Made by a program: the position numbers and the translations under genes
Part shown: positions 21,687 through 32,370 of the stretch, piece after piece
How the letters are laid out: each line of letters starts with the position of its first letter
How positions within the stretch are numbered: position 1 is the stretch's first letter
The notes under the pieces: generated by a model
Database searches by the model: none
The model's input: the letters and a program-made list of their open reading frames with translations, nothing else
What the model was told of the DNA's origin: nothing
Assembly: GCA_002102555.1 (NCBI GenBank)
Contig: MCFL01000012.1
Coordinates: 186,001 to 250,000, forward strand
Direction of reading: 5' to 3'
Length of the DNA stretch: 64,000 nucleotides
Origin: Catenaria anguillulae PL171
Lineage: Eukaryota > Blastocladiomycota > Blastocladiomycetes > Blastocladiales > Catenariaceae

Positions 21687-23322
21687 CTACTTGATCTTGG
21701 GAAACAGAACCTCGCCACCACTCACCTTGCCACTCCCAATCCCACCACCACCAAACCGACACGCCTCCCAGTGCCGCTGTCCGCTCTCAACACCCAACCG
21801 GTCCAGTAACTCACCCGCCTTGCCAGGCATTACACACTGCAACAATAACCCGGCCATCCTCGCCGTCTCGAGGGCATTGTACACTACGTCCAAGCGTGTC
21901 CCGGGCTCGTGTGTCCAAGGCGCCTCCACGGCAAAGTACCTGTTGGCTTCGGCAACGGCATCCACGACCAGTTGAATCGCCTTGGAAAAGTCGCGGGCGT
22001 CCATGTGCGTTGCAAATGCCGTGGGCAGCGAGTGCAGGAGCGAGTGAAGCTTTGCGGCCGAGGAGCTCGGCAAGCACACGGCCCCAGTCGGTGGTGCAGC
22101 GGGGAACACGCCAAGCGGGTTGAGAGCGGGCGAGGTGGCGCGTGAATACAAGTTGCCGAGTTGGCCTGCAAGTTCCTTCTTGTACACCTTTGTGACTTGG
22201 TCCGCCGACCAGTCTGCTTGCGCACAAACTAGACGTCAGAAAAGCCCTCAACATCATGAGAGAGAAAGAAAAGTTGCACGTACCGCCATCATCCACGACT
22301 CCACCATTCAGCATCAAATAATACCTGACGGCATCCGCGCCAAACTTGTCAACAACTGCATTCGGATCCACGACATTGCCGCGCGACTTGCTCATCTTTG
22401 TGCGATCCACAGTCCAATGTGCATGCGTTAACAATTCACCCGGTACATCCAACCCCGCAGCCATCAAGAAGGCCGGCCAATACACGCCATGAAACTTGAC
22501 AATGTCCTTGCCAATCACATGCACAATCTGGTCGCGCCGCCACCATCGCGCAAACTCTTCCGTGCGCTCTGGGTCGCCAAACCCGCACACAGTCAAGTAA
22601 TTTGTTAGGGCATCCAGCCACACATAAATGGTTTGATCGGGCTGTTCCGGAACTTGAATCCCCCACTGAACCCGTGCCGTGGGCCGCGACACGGACAAGT
22701 CCGACATGAGGTCCCGGCTCGCAAGCATTGCGAGCACATCGCGCTCGCGCACTCCAGGCACAACCTTGACCTGACCCCGTGCGTAGGCGTGCGCCAGGGG
22801 CGCCTGCCAGTCGCTGAGCCGGAACTTGATCGTCTCCTCGGCCATCAGCTCGACGGGCTGCCCCGAGTCGCGCGCGAGCTTCGTGCCATTTGGCCCGTCC
22901 ACCAGATCGGCAGGCGTCAAAAATGCTTCGTCAGAGACAGAGTACCATCCGTGGTACGCCGACGGGTACATTTGATTGCGTGCGTCGAGCGTCGTCCACA
23001 TGGCTCGCACGGCCGCATGATGCTTGGGCTCGGATGTGCGAATGTAATCGGTGTACGAGATGTTCGTGCGGTCAAACAGGTGCCTGAATTTGCTCGAGAT
23101 GTCGTCGCAAAACGCTTGCACGGGCCGCTGGTTCTTTGCGGCCGCTTGCTGGATCTTGAGCCCATGTTCGTCGGTGCCCGTGGCAAATTTCACGGCATGC
23201 CCAGTGAATCGGTACCAGCGAGCAAGCGTGTCGGCGACGACGGCAGTGTACAGGTGGCCAATGTGCGGGACAGAATTGACGTAAAAGATGGGCGTGGTGA
23301 TGAATTTACGGGCCGTCATCAT
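21687..23322 (-). CDS. MSM1: Methionyl-tRNA synthetase, organellar/bacterial type
   Basis: Exons 23322-22284 and 22213-21687 (70-bp intron, GTACGT...GCAG, phase 1) encode 521 residues. It charges tRNA-Met with methionine. The class I signatures are present: HIGH at 20-23 (VPHIGHLY) and KMSKS near residue 309, plus GTDEHG and WLDALTNYL typical of the MetG fold; the C-terminal helical anticodon-binding half follows. The length and lack of a C-terminal extension match mitochondrial MSM1-type enzymes rather than the larger cytosolic form. The N-terminus (MMTARKFITTPIFYVNS) begins almost at the catalytic domain, so a presequence is short or encoded in an unseen upstream exon. No frameshifts, in contrast to its neighbours on both sides. 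Confidence 0.92.
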
Positions 23323-23728
23323 TGATCCTTGTTCACGCGAGTTGATTTTGGGAGCTTGGGCGGGTCGGGACTGCCAGGTCGGGGCGTGCCAGTCGGATCA
23401 CGGGGTGGATTACATTAAAGGGCTTGGGCATAGGAGAGTTCATAGAGTGTTGAATAGCTATGCATAACCTTGGCTATTGCAAGCAACGCATGCGGAAAGC
23501 CAACTTGACGTTGGATCGATATCCGATCACAACCAAAGTCTCAATCGGCCGTCGATCCGACTCGTGCACCAAAGGAAAACGAGGAGACCAAAGAGAGAGT
23601 ACATGTCAAAGTAACAAGAACTATGGGGTGGTGTGTATTACAAATGAACGGCAAAGGGGCACATTCGCACCGCTACCAATCAGCCAGAAAAAAGCCAAAA
23701 AACAGAAACGAAAACGGGGAGCATAATT
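23323..23728. other. Intergenic, no gene seen
   Basis: A 406-bp spacer between the MIC60 stop and the synthetase start, same strand. A-rich stretch near 23690-23720; nothing else recognised. Confidence 0.5.
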
Positions 23729-26000
23729 CTATACCGCGCCCAAACTCATCAAACCCACGTGCGTCTGCATGACATCCACCGCCATTTTGACCTCCAAATG
23801 CCGCCTGGCCTCATCCAACCACCCCTTTGCAATTTCCCTAGGCCATCCACGCAACACATTCAACTCCCTAGCCGCGGCTTCCAAATCCTCACGCTGCAAA
23901 TGATACTCGACACGCGCAAGCACCGAGTTCACGTCGGATTCCTTGTACAGCGCGGGGGGCTTGGCCACCATCACACTGGACAGGACCTTGGAAATGGTGT
24001 AGGACACGAGCCCGACGGGCGGCAAGGCGCCTTGGCCCACGCTCGCATCTGCGCTTGGGTCATTGACGAGTGCCGAGGTCGGAAACAACGTTTTGGCCAC
24101 CTTGTTGACGGCGGCACGCAAGCCTTGGCCTTGGCCTCGGTCGGCAACATGGCCGCACGCCGCACCTCGGGCGCTACAACATGTGCAAAGCGCCAGTGGA
24201 GTTCCGGGAACGTGGCAACGCCTTGTTGCTGGACGTGTTCGGGAACCGTGTCGAGTGTGGCCTTGATGACCTCGTCGCCCAGCGCAAGCTTGTGCAGCAA
24301 TTGCCACTGGGCGGCAAATGCGGGACTGCGCGCGGCATCGTGTGCGACTTCGGCATCAAACAGCGTGGCGTGCAAGGCTTGCAGGGCAGAGTAGAGCGAG
24401 TGCACGTGGTACGAAGCGTGCAGCTTTTCGGCATTAACAAAGCACACGCGCTCGAGGTACTTGAGCTTGAGCGTCAGATGGTCCAGGCGGGCAAGTCGCC
24501 CGTGGCGCTCGTGGTCGAGCCGGTCTTGCATTTGCCTGCGCCACGCAGACTCGAGTCCTTGGCTTGTTGGTCAAGCAATTGCTTGGTGGCCTCGGTCCAT
24601 TCGGCCTGCTTGGCGGCCGCCTCCTTGCGGAAAAGGCCGTCGACCTCGGCCAGCTGGCCCTTGTGCATTGGTCGAGTTGTTCCTTTTCCACATCAAATTG
24701 CGCCTTGAGCGCCAACTCGTGCTTCTTGAGCTGTGCGGCAAACTCGTCGGCCTGCTGTGTAAGCACGGCTGACACGAGCTCGTGCTGTGCGTCCGTGAGC
24801 AGGTCGAGCTGCGCGGCCACGGCATCCAGATCGGCCTCGGCAGACCGCAGCAGGCCACGGATCTTGGCCACGGACGGGCGCACTTCGGGCGAGGTTTGAG
24901 CCAGGGCGGAAAAGAGCGAGTTGAGGCGCGCGAGCGAGTGGAACAGCGAGTCAATGGTGGCCGATTTGCCCGTTGGGCGGCGCGGTTCGGATGCAGGTTC
25001 ATCTGCAGCCGAGTTTGAGTCGGACGTGCGCGTCGCCGTGGAGGCAAGTACTGCACCGACCGCGGTGGCGGCCGCAGCTGGTTGTGGGGTCGTGTCCGGC
25101 TTCTTTTCGGCCGGCTTTTCGGCGGGTGCCGCTGCAGGGGCGGGGCGTGTGGGCGATGGCGACCGCTTGGGCTTGGCAACCTCCTTGGTTTCCTCCTTGA
25201 TCTCTTTCGCAACGGCCTTGGGTGTTGTCTCCGCCTCAACAGCCTTCACGCTGGCCTTGGCTGCGGGCTTGTTGTCAACCACAGGCACCGGCTTTGCGGC
25301 AGGCTGTTCCTTGACGACAGCGGGAACTTCAACAGCAACAGCCTTTGCTCCACTCGCGCCCGCAGCAACCTTGCCCTCGACCTCTTTGGCCACCTTGACG
25401 ACCGACTTTTCTACGACCTGCGCCGACGACACGAGCGAATCCCAAGGCAAGTAAGGTGCCTGATCCTTGAGCTTGTTGCGGAACTTTTCGTCGTGCGACG
25501 CTTGGTACAGCGTGCCGGCAGTGCCGACGGCCAGTAAGAAGGCAGCAGAGTAGGCGACGCGGCGCAAGCCCGAAGACGTGGACGAGGCAGAAGCCGAGGG
25601 ATCGTCGTAGGGTTGGTCGTCCGGGCGCGAGATTTTCGGGCCAGAGGTGGAGGGAGTCGTTGCCGCAGCGGCAGCGGCAGCAGCAGCGGCAGCAGGAGAG
25701 GTGGTGGTGGCGGAATCGGCATCAGGGCTAGAGGGTTGGTCGGCCGCTGGCTTGGGCGTGCTGGGCGATTCGGTGGCAAAGGAGCGGGCCAAGGGCTATT
25801 TGCAAGCGATGTGTCGGTTAGTGACGAGGGGCCTCTTTTGTTGTTGGTGCGCGGGCATGCGACGGAATCAGGATAAAGCGTACATGAGCGCGTGGATAGG
25901 CACCAGCGGCGGCGGGAGCGGCCGAGCGGGCGGATGCGGCGGTGGTGGCCGAAGCCGCAACAGCGGCAGCGGGGATGCGTCGAGTGGTCAGCCTGAGCAT
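23729..26000 (-). CDS. MIC60: MIC60 / mitofilin, MICOS core subunit, apparent frameshifts
   Basis: Exon 1 (26000-25884) encodes an Arg/Ala-rich mitochondrial presequence (MLRLTTRRIPAAAVAASA); an 88-bp intron (GTACGC...ATAG) leads to exon 2 (25795-23729). Then come a poly-Ala/Ser tract, the inner-membrane span (VAYSAAFLLAVGTAGTLYQA), a Lys/Ala/Pro-rich linker, a long coiled coil and the C-terminal mitofilin domain with LQREDLEAAARELNVLRGW. MIC60 shapes crista junctions of the inner membrane and forms contacts with the outer membrane. Three frame breaks interrupt exon 2: near 24668 (after EKEQLDQ), near 24535 and near 24128; adding one base to a short A or G run repairs each. For a core organelle protein with an intact domain order, sequence error is likelier than loss of function. 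About 740 residues if corrected. Confidence 0.82.
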
Positions 26001-26292
26001 GGTTTTCGTGGCATGTGCGTGGATCGCACAGAAGGCATTGATGGCCAGCGCTCTTTACAATGAGAATGAGGTGCTGGCAACGATGAAAAAATGGAAAATG
26101 AGAGACAACGGTCGGCTGGAGCGATCGGAGTGCCACTTTGGCTTGGCCAGGCGTAAGGTCAAGGATCGGCATCCGTTCGCTTTTTTCCCGCTTCAGATGT
26201 CATTGAGTCCTTCGTCAGTAAACATTTATCATATACCTACAAAATTCTCACATGTAAGTAACGACTTTCGGCCATACCAAACACTCTCCACC
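26001..26292. promoter_or_regulatory. Shared divergent promoter region of MIC60 and FAM50
   Basis: Only 292 bp separate the start codons of MIC60 (minus) and the FAM50 homologue (plus), so both promoters must lie here. No TATA box or named motif can be assigned with confidence. Confidence 0.5.
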
Positions 26293-27419
26293 ATGTCAAC
26301 TGCCGACGACGCCGCCCGCCGCGCCCTGCAGGAAAAGCAGCGCCACAAGCTGCTCGCCGACATTGCCCGCCAAAAGCATCAGGTCGCCAAGGACGCCGAA
26401 ATCCGCGTGGCCGCCGACCGCTTTGTCGCGCAAAACCACGACGTCGAGTCACAACTCAAAATCGACACTATCGGCCTCGTCCACCTCGACGAGTACCGCT
26501 CCATCCGTGACCGCCTCGAGCTCAAGCGCAAGCAGGGCGATGCTCTCGATGGCCACCAGACGGACGAGACAGACAAGCAGCAGCCCGCAAAGAAGAAGAA
26601 GAAGCGCAAGACGATCAACACGGCCACCTTGTCGTTTGGCGATGATGAATCCGCGGCCGATTTCATTGCTCCTGCTACGTCGTCGTCGTCGTCGTCGTCG
26701 TCCGCGTCTGCGTCCGCGTCTTCAACTGCAGCAACAGCAACAAATGCAACAACAAAACCGAAAAAGGCCATCAAGGACCCAACTGTCGATACTTCCTTCT
26801 TGCCTGACCGGCAGCGCGAGGAAGAAGAGCGCAAGGAGCGTGAGCGGTTACGGCAAGAGTGGCTCGAGCAGCAGGAACTCATCAAGCAGGAAGAAATTTC
26901 CATCGAGTACTCGTACTGGGATGGTAACGGGCATCGCCAAAAAGTCACTTGCAAAAAGGGCGATACTGTCTTGCAATTTTTGGACAAGGTGCAAAAACAA
27001 TGGCCAGACTTGAGGGGGGTGGCCGCCGACAACTTGATTTTTGTGAAAGAAGGTGCGAATGCGAGCTTTCACTCCCTCTTGTTCTTCTTTGCCTTGACTC
27101 ATTCCATGTTTGTACGTTCCCTGTAGATATCATTCTTCCTCACCACCTCGATTTTTACTCGCTCATCATCAACAAGGTCCGCGGAAAGTCCGGCCCGCTT
27201 TTTGATTTCAAGATTCGTGACGACGTGCGTCTTGTCAACGATGCAAAGCAAGAGATTGTTGAGTCGCACCCGGGCAAAGTGTGCCAGCGGTCTTGGTATG
27301 AGCGCAACAAGCACATTTTCCCGGCCTCTCGCTGGGAAATGTTTGACCCGGACAAGCAGTATGCTGCGGCTGGATACACTTTTTCGGATCGGGGAAAGAG
27401 GGGCAACAAGGCGAGCTGA
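26293..27419 (+). CDS. FAM50 / XAP5 family nuclear protein
   Basis: Exons 26293-27052 and 27127-27419 (74-bp intron, GTGCGA...GTAG, phase 1) give 350 residues, close to human FAM50A (339). An N-terminal Lys/Glu coiled coil and a basic KKKKKRK nuclear localisation signal are followed by a Ser tract (encoded by TCG repeats) and the conserved XAP5 domain: [50 protein letters not shown] and [17 protein letters not shown]. In animals FAM50A is a nuclear protein associated with the late (C-complex) spliceosome; the family is also tied to cilia gene expression in algae. It lies head to tail with cactin, another spliceosome-associated protein, 238 bp away. The frame is open upstream of 26293, but the conserved region starts after this ATG. 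Confidence 0.92.
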
Positions 27420-27657
27420 GTTAGGCTGTGGGTAGGTGTACATGTACATAAACTTGTGGTTTACTCCTGTCTACTCGACTGTGCAGGAGACGGGTCGAGT
27501 TGACGAGCAGATGGATGAAGCAGGAGTTCTACATTACATTATGATTGAAGATCTCCAGATGGAACGAATGCATTGAACACTCGATGAGTTCTCAAGCAGT
27601 CATGGGCAAACAGTCACGGTTGCATGCCATGAACCTTTGACCAACCCTTTGCAATCC

Positions 27658-29517
27658 ATGTTTAAACCTCTCGCCATGGGCTCTCCGTCCTCGTCATCCT
27701 CCCGCCGCGACAAACACCGCAGCTCCCGCGAACGCAGTCGCAGCCGTGAGCGAGACCGCTCCAGCCGGCATGACAACGAGGTACCGTCATCTCCACTTAC
27801 TCGCCATTCACCACCAACCAGGAATCCTGCTAAGCTTCCCCAGTCTTCTTCTGGCAGCAAGTCGTCCCGCCGGGACCGCGACCGCGACCGTGGACGCAGC
27901 CGCAGTCGCAGCCGCTCGCGGGATCGTCGCAGGAGCAAACGAGGCCACGACGACGATAAGTCTCGGTCCCGGTCTCGGTCCCGTGACCGCAAAAAGGCGA
28001 GCAAAAAGGACAAGAAGGACCGCAAGTCCCGGCGCCGGTCCATGTCTCCAACCCCTACCCCTGTCCCGACAGCTTCGTCCGCCACGGCTTTGGCCGCGGG
28101 CACACCTTCCACCTCGACATCGACCTACCTTCTGGACGACGAAACCTCAGCCGTCCTCCACAAACCGTTTGTGTGGGGCAAAAAGCACAAGCGTGACCGC
28201 AAACTTGGCCGCCCCGTTGAAGACTACGTCGACCCATCGCAGTTTCGTGAGGAGCTGGCCGATCTTGCCCGTCGACGTGCCGAGCGCGAGGTCGAGCGCA
28301 AGCTGCGCGATGAAGAGCGCGTGCAAGCCCAGCGCGATGCCGACCGCGCTCAGTATGGTGATTGGGAGGCAAAGGAGGACGAGTTTCAGTTGCGCCAGGC
28401 ACATGCGCGCGCGCAAATCAGGGTCAAGGAGGCAAGGCCCATGCCCGTGGACTTGTTGGCCATCACATTGCAAGTGGTCAAGGATCCCGACGGCGTGTTG
28501 GGCCAGCCGGGGATTTATGTCGACACGCGCGAGCCGTATCGCATGCTCGAGTACTTGAGCGTGGCCGAGCTGCGCGACGTCCTGGGCGACATCGAAATGT
28601 ACCTGTGGCTCGAGCAGGACAGAGACAATGTGCGGTTCTGGAAGTGTCTTCGGGAGGTGTGCGAGCACGAGCTCAAGCGCGCAGTGGACGGCAACAAGGA
28701 TCGCAGGGTGGCTCCCGGAGTGTATGGCGAGATTGAGCGCAGCTTGGTCGGAAAGTCGTATGCGCAGCTGGTGGCACTGCAAGCCTCTGTCGAGGCCAAG
28801 CTTGTGGGTGACGAGCCCATCGATGTGGATTACTGGGAGGCCATGTTGGAGCTCGTCAAGGTTGGGATGGCAAAGGCCACGTTGAGGGAGTATCAGGAAC
28901 GCATGTTGGCTGCGCAGGCAGAGTATCGCAAGCGGCATGGATTGGGCCAGGCGACGGACCGTGCCGGGACACTCAAGGATGAGGGCAACAAGGCCGACGC
29001 CGTTGGGGGCGGGGGTGCAAGCGGTGAGGACGGCAAGGCGGACCTGACACCAGAGGCATTTGCCGCAGGTACCGAAGACGATGCAGACCCGACCAAGCAG
29101 GCGGCCGAAGTGTCGCTGGCCGCCCAAACCTACAAGTGGGAATTCAAGTACCGGCCGCGCAAGCCAAAGTACGTCAACCGTGTCGCGACGGGCTACGAGT
29201 GGAACAAGTACAACCAGACCCACTACGACTCGGACAATCCGCCGCCCAAGGTTGTGCAGGGTTACAAGTTCAACATTTTCTACCCAGACTTGCTCGACAA
29301 GACCAAGGCGCCAACCTATCGGCTCGAGCCCAAGCCCGACGGGTCCAAGGATACCGTTATTCTGCGGTTCATTGCCGGCCCGCCATACGAGGATATCGCG
29401 TTTGAGATCATCAACAAGGAGTGGGAAATGTCGCACACGAGGGGGTTCAAGTGTGTGTTTGAGCGCGGGGTGTTGCAGCTGCATTTCCATTTCAAGCGCT
29501 TCTTTTACCGCAAGTAG
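27658..29517 (+). CDS. Cactin
   Basis: A single exon of 619 residues. The first 130 residues are an Arg/Ser/Asp-rich, RS-like tract. A conserved helical middle follows (PMPVDLLAITLQVVKD, VDYWEAMLELVKVGM, LREYQERMLAAQAEY). The diagnostic C-terminal cactin domain occupies the last 125 residues: YKWEFKYRPRKPKY, GYEWNKYNQTHYDSDNPPPK, FNIFYPDLLD, TRGFKC and the terminal HFHFKRFFYRK. Cactin associates with the spliceosome and supports splicing fidelity in fission yeast, flies and humans. The chosen ATG (27658) is the first in the frame; another follows at 27676. No intron was seen, unusual among its neighbours. An antisense open frame of 447 codons across it is a by-product of its codon bias. Confidence 0.95.
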   Translation: MFKPLAMGSPSSSSSRRDKHRSSRERSRSRERDRSSRHDNEVPSSPLTRHSPPTRNPAKLPQSSSGSKSSRRDRDRDRGRSRSRSRSRDRRRSKRGHDDDKSRSRSRSRDRKKASKKDKKDRKSRRRSMSPTPTPVPTASSATALAAGTPSTSTSTYLLDDETSAVLHKPFVWGKKHKRDRKLGRPVEDYVDPSQFREELADLARRRAEREVERKLRDEERVQAQRDADRAQYGDWEAKEDEFQLRQAHARAQIRVKEARPMPVDLLAITLQVVKDPDGVLGQPGIYVDTREPYRMLEYLSVAELRDVLGDIEMYLWLEQDRDNVRFWKCLREVCEHELKRAVDGNKDRRVAPGVYGEIERSLVGKSYAQLVALQASVEAKLVGDEPIDVDYWEAMLELVKVGMAKATLREYQERMLAAQAEYRKRHGLGQATDRAGTLKDEGNKADAVGGGGASGEDGKADLTPEAFAAGTEDDADPTKQAAEVSLAAQTYKWEFKYRPRKPKYVNRVATGYEWNKYNQTHYDSDNPPPKVVQGYKFNIFYPDLLDKTKAPTYRLEPKPDGSKDTVILRFIAGPPYEDIAFEIINKEWEMSHTRGFKCVFERGVLQLHFHFKRFFYRK

Positions 29518-29807
29518 TTTCTACTGTACTAGGTCGCAGGTATTGTGGTTGTTCTGAATTGCCGGTGGATTTCCCATGCGAGCGTTGGTCCGTGGCCGTT
29601 CAACGTGGAGACGGAGACGTGTGCGAGCGTGTGGCTCGACCTGCCACTGTTGGTCTCGCGGTCAACCGAACCCATGCTGACGTGGACTTTTCCTTTTCAT
29701 TTCTTTACTTATGCAAACATATTTATGTACAAAGTCGCTATGAAACCCCTCCAGTCTGATTGTTAAACGACATTCCGCACCACCGTCACAATCCGCCATT
29801 CAATCCG

Positions 29808-31343
29808 ATGACGACACTGATAGCCCTCTTTGTGGCGGGCTCGTTTGTCTACGACGGCGTCCGCGACCGCCTTGTCGCCACCGCCAACTCGCTGTCGCCG
29901 CCTACACGGCGCACCGCCCGGTCCCAGCGCTACGCCCTCTTTGCCATGCGCCGCCTGCCCGAATGGCAAGACCCAGACTCGCCCTCGCCCTCGTCCTCGC
30001 CCTCATCTTCCAACCCGCAAGTCACTGCCGCTCTCGATAATTCCGTGCGCCGCATTGCCCAGCTCGTCACACAAGCACTGCCCCCCGGGTCCGTGTCCCA
30101 GGAGACTCAGGACCGCACTCAGCGTGCCATTGAGCAACGGGTCCGCCAGGCAGGCCTCGTCACGGTAGCCCTGTCACGGCACGCCGCACTCAAGCTCGCC
30201 CGCGCTCAAGATTCGCTGCCCTTCCCCGCACCCTCGCTCCGCCGCCGCCTCGTTGCCTGGACAGTCGACTCGCTTGTCGTGTCCATGGTGTCGTCGCTGT
30301 TCCGGTTCACTGGATTCAAGGGCTCTATTGCCGCCATCTTGTGGCTCGGCCGCGACCTGTGGCTTGCCCCGCTCAACTTGCCCTCGCCCGGTAGGTGGTT
30401 GGCTGGTCAGGTGGTGGTGACGACGGGATTGGCCAGGCATGTCAACTCGGAATTTGCGCCCGTACGTGACCCGGGCCTTGTGGGCGAAAACCCGCAGTTG
30501 GCGGCATACTTGCACCACCAACAACAGGCAGTCATTCAGCATTTGGGCGCCGCGCAATTGTACGACGCAGACACGTTTGCCCTCATTTCCCACAATGGAC
30601 TGCGGTTGCTGCTCCGGTCGCTCGGCCCGTTGGCTGGGTTGCTTTGGCTCGGCACTACCGTTGGAACGTACATGAGCGCCCCGAGAGGCGTGTGGGATGG
30701 GCGCACATTGTGGGACCGGTGGTCGGGCGTTCAAGTTGTTGACGAAGAAGTGCTTCTGGGATGGGCCACCACGGGTATCGTGCTCGCAGGCAACGAAGGC
30801 CGGTCAAGGCGGCAACGTGGCGTTGCGTCCAACGGCGTGCGTACCCAGCCGTCTGGATTCACCGACTATGGGCTGACCTCGGGCACGGCCGCAGGCGACA
30901 TTGACTCTGACGACTCGGCCGACGACGGCGCGGCGTTCCCCGCACACTTGCTCAACTCGACGCTCGATCCTTCGTCTGCGGCCGCCGCCGTCGCCGAAAT
31001 GTACGTGCCGCCTGTCCAGTACATGGGCGCCGCGTCCACGTCGTCGTCGTACCCGGACCCAGACGACTTTGACCCGATCTCGCCGCCACCTATGGCACCC
31101 GTCCGTGATTCCTTCTTTGGCGGCGCATACGGCGCAGCGCTCAATGCGAGCGCAGGTGTGTCACCCACGGGACCCGAGCCCGTTTATTATCCGTTCCCGC
31201 CGGCGTCGGGAACGGCGACACCGTCTGGCCAGGCCGGGTTGATTCACAGTGCCTTGGATGGGTTGGAGCAGGCGCTGAGATCGGCGCCGGTGGCCGCGGC
31301 AGATGGCGGGCCGGACAATGCAGAAACGAGTTTCCGCGGGTGA
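29808..31343 (+). CDS. Multi-pass membrane protein of unknown function
   Basis: An intronless frame of 511 residues starting at the first ATG (MTTLIALFVAGSFVYDGV), which is itself a hydrophobic anchor. Further hydrophobic segments are LVVSMVSSLFRF and SIAAILWLG near 165-185, PLAGLLWLGTTVGTYM near 280, and VLLGWATTGIVLAG near 315. The last 180 residues are disordered, acidic and rich in Ser, Pro and Gly, ending NAETSFRG, and look cytosolic. Arg-rich spots flank the helices (LRRRLVAW). The helices do not match a transporter or enzyme I can name, and no catalytic motif is seen. It follows cactin by 290 bp on the same strand. GC-rich third positions and a clean frame support a real gene. Confidence 0.75.
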   Translation: MTTLIALFVAGSFVYDGVRDRLVATANSLSPPTRRTARSQRYALFAMRRLPEWQDPDSPSPSSSPSSSNPQVTAALDNSVRRIAQLVTQALPPGSVSQETQDRTQRAIEQRVRQAGLVTVALSRHAALKLARAQDSLPFPAPSLRRRLVAWTVDSLVVSMVSSLFRFTGFKGSIAAILWLGRDLWLAPLNLPSPGRWLAGQVVVTTGLARHVNSEFAPVRDPGLVGENPQLAAYLHHQQQAVIQHLGAAQLYDADTFALISHNGLRLLLRSLGPLAGLLWLGTTVGTYMSAPRGVWDGRTLWDRWSGVQVVDEEVLLGWATTGIVLAGNEGRSRRQRGVASNGVRTQPSGFTDYGLTSGTAAGDIDSDDSADDGAAFPAHLLNSTLDPSSAAAAVAEMYVPPVQYMGAASTSSSYPDPDDFDPISPPPMAPVRDSFFGGAYGAALNASAGVSPTGPEPVYYPFPPASGTATPSGQAGLIHSALDGLEQALRSAPVAAADGGPDNAETSFRG

Positions 31344-31731
31344 TTGATTTGCGGTTTGCACATCCCAAGTTGTATATGTAGAGATTTTTTTTTGTTCTTT
31401 CTGATTGTACCATTTGTGATCCGGCTCGGTTTTGCCGCATCACTCTCTCATGTATTCATGTATGATACTTGTTTTTTCCTCGTCAACCGCGAGACGTTTT
31501 GCCGAAACACCCTGGCTCCCACAAACAAAGACCGTGCCGAGACCTGGAAACGTTCGGGACTCGCCATGGCAGCATGCTGTGCCTGGCGACACTCCTTGCA
31601 TCTTTTCCACGTAGCCAGGTCAGGAGAGTGAACTTGAGAAGGATACAAATACTTGCTGCCCTCCGCCGAGACCGGATCGCCACCAGCATGGCAGGCCACT
31701 CCCATTACCTAATTACCCAAGCACTCAACGT
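31344..31731. other. Intergenic, no certain gene
   Basis: Spacer of 388 bp. At 31689 an ATG opens MAGHSHYLITQALN, which would join the next gene in frame if a 29-bp GTATGT...CAG stretch were an intron; that is shorter than the normal introns here, so it is left out. Confidence 0.4.
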
Positions 31732-32370
31732 ATGTCTTTTCCGTCGTCTTCTATTCAGCCAGCGACACTGTGCGTCGTTGCATCTGGTGCAACGCTCACC
31801 GCCGACATCTACCCGCACTTGCTCAGGCTTGCCTTGGTTCCCGAACTCGCCAAGGTTGCCCCTGATTCGGCCCTCGCCTGGATCACAACGACCCCTTCGC
31901 TTTTAGAACAGCAGCAGAATGTCCAAGTCCATGTATTCAAGACGGCGGCCATCCCATCTGCGCCGCAGTATTCGGAAAAGACTTCCGTGGTTGTCAACCA
32001 TCCAAGCGGGAATGCCACCAACCTGACCTGTCTGCCCGATCCAAACGCGCTCATTGCAACCATGACCTTTACCGACGCATTTACCATCCAATCTCCCGTT
32101 CTCCTGGGCCCTGCGGCCCCCGCCGTCCCGCCGCACTTGCAACTGCATTTGGGTAAAGGCAAAGACAAGTCGCGCAAGACGATCCACTCACTGCCAGAAC
32201 AGGAACACGTCCGTGCCGCCTACATGTGGTGCGACAAGCAGGCCAGCGCGCAGGGCAAGCTGTTGCCGTGGCCAGCGAGTGCGGCGGCGTTGGCTCTGGT
32301 CGGGCAAAAGCCAAAGAAGAATGCGAGGTTGTTCAAGGATCGATTGTTGCGACTGTTCACTTCGCTTTAG
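31732..32370 (+). CDS. Hypothetical protein, 212 residues
   Basis: A clean single frame with good codon bias. It begins MSFPSSSIQPATLCVVASG and shows alternating hydrophobic and polar segments suggesting a small mixed alpha/beta domain (VQVHVFKTAAIP, TSVVVNHPSG, LIATMTFTDAF), with a basic KGKDKSRK linker and a basic C-terminus (KPKKNARLFKDRLLRLF). No signal peptide, membrane span or catalytic motif; no family recognised. An alternative N-terminus (MAGHSHYLITQALN spliced at Pro 10) is frame-compatible but needs a 29-bp intron. The frame is bounded by in-frame stops and the 3' side is non-coding for 800 bp. Confidence 0.6.
   Translation: MSFPSSSIQPATLCVVASGATLTADIYPHLLRLALVPELAKVAPDSALAWITTTPSLLEQQQNVQVHVFKTAAIPSAPQYSEKTSVVVNHPSGNATNLTCLPDPNALIATMTFTDAFTIQSPVLLGPAAPAVPPHLQLHLGKGKDKSRKTIHSLPEQEHVRAAYMWCDKQASAQGKLLPWPASAAALALVGQKPKKNARLFKDRLLRLFTSL

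Noticed and set aside
22633-23325. 230-codon plus-strand frame over methionyl-tRNA synthetase
   Set aside because: Antisense shadow of the HIGH/KMSKS-bearing frame.
28147-29490. 447-codon open frame on the minus strand over cactin
   Set aside because: It is the mirror of a strongly biased real gene; the plus-strand frame has an unmistakable cactin domain and the antisense peptide has no domain.
31689-31731. MAGHSHYLITQALN as a start resembling the MAGHSK opening of YebC-family proteins
   Set aside because: Only four residues agree, the rest does not match, and a 29-bp intron would be required.
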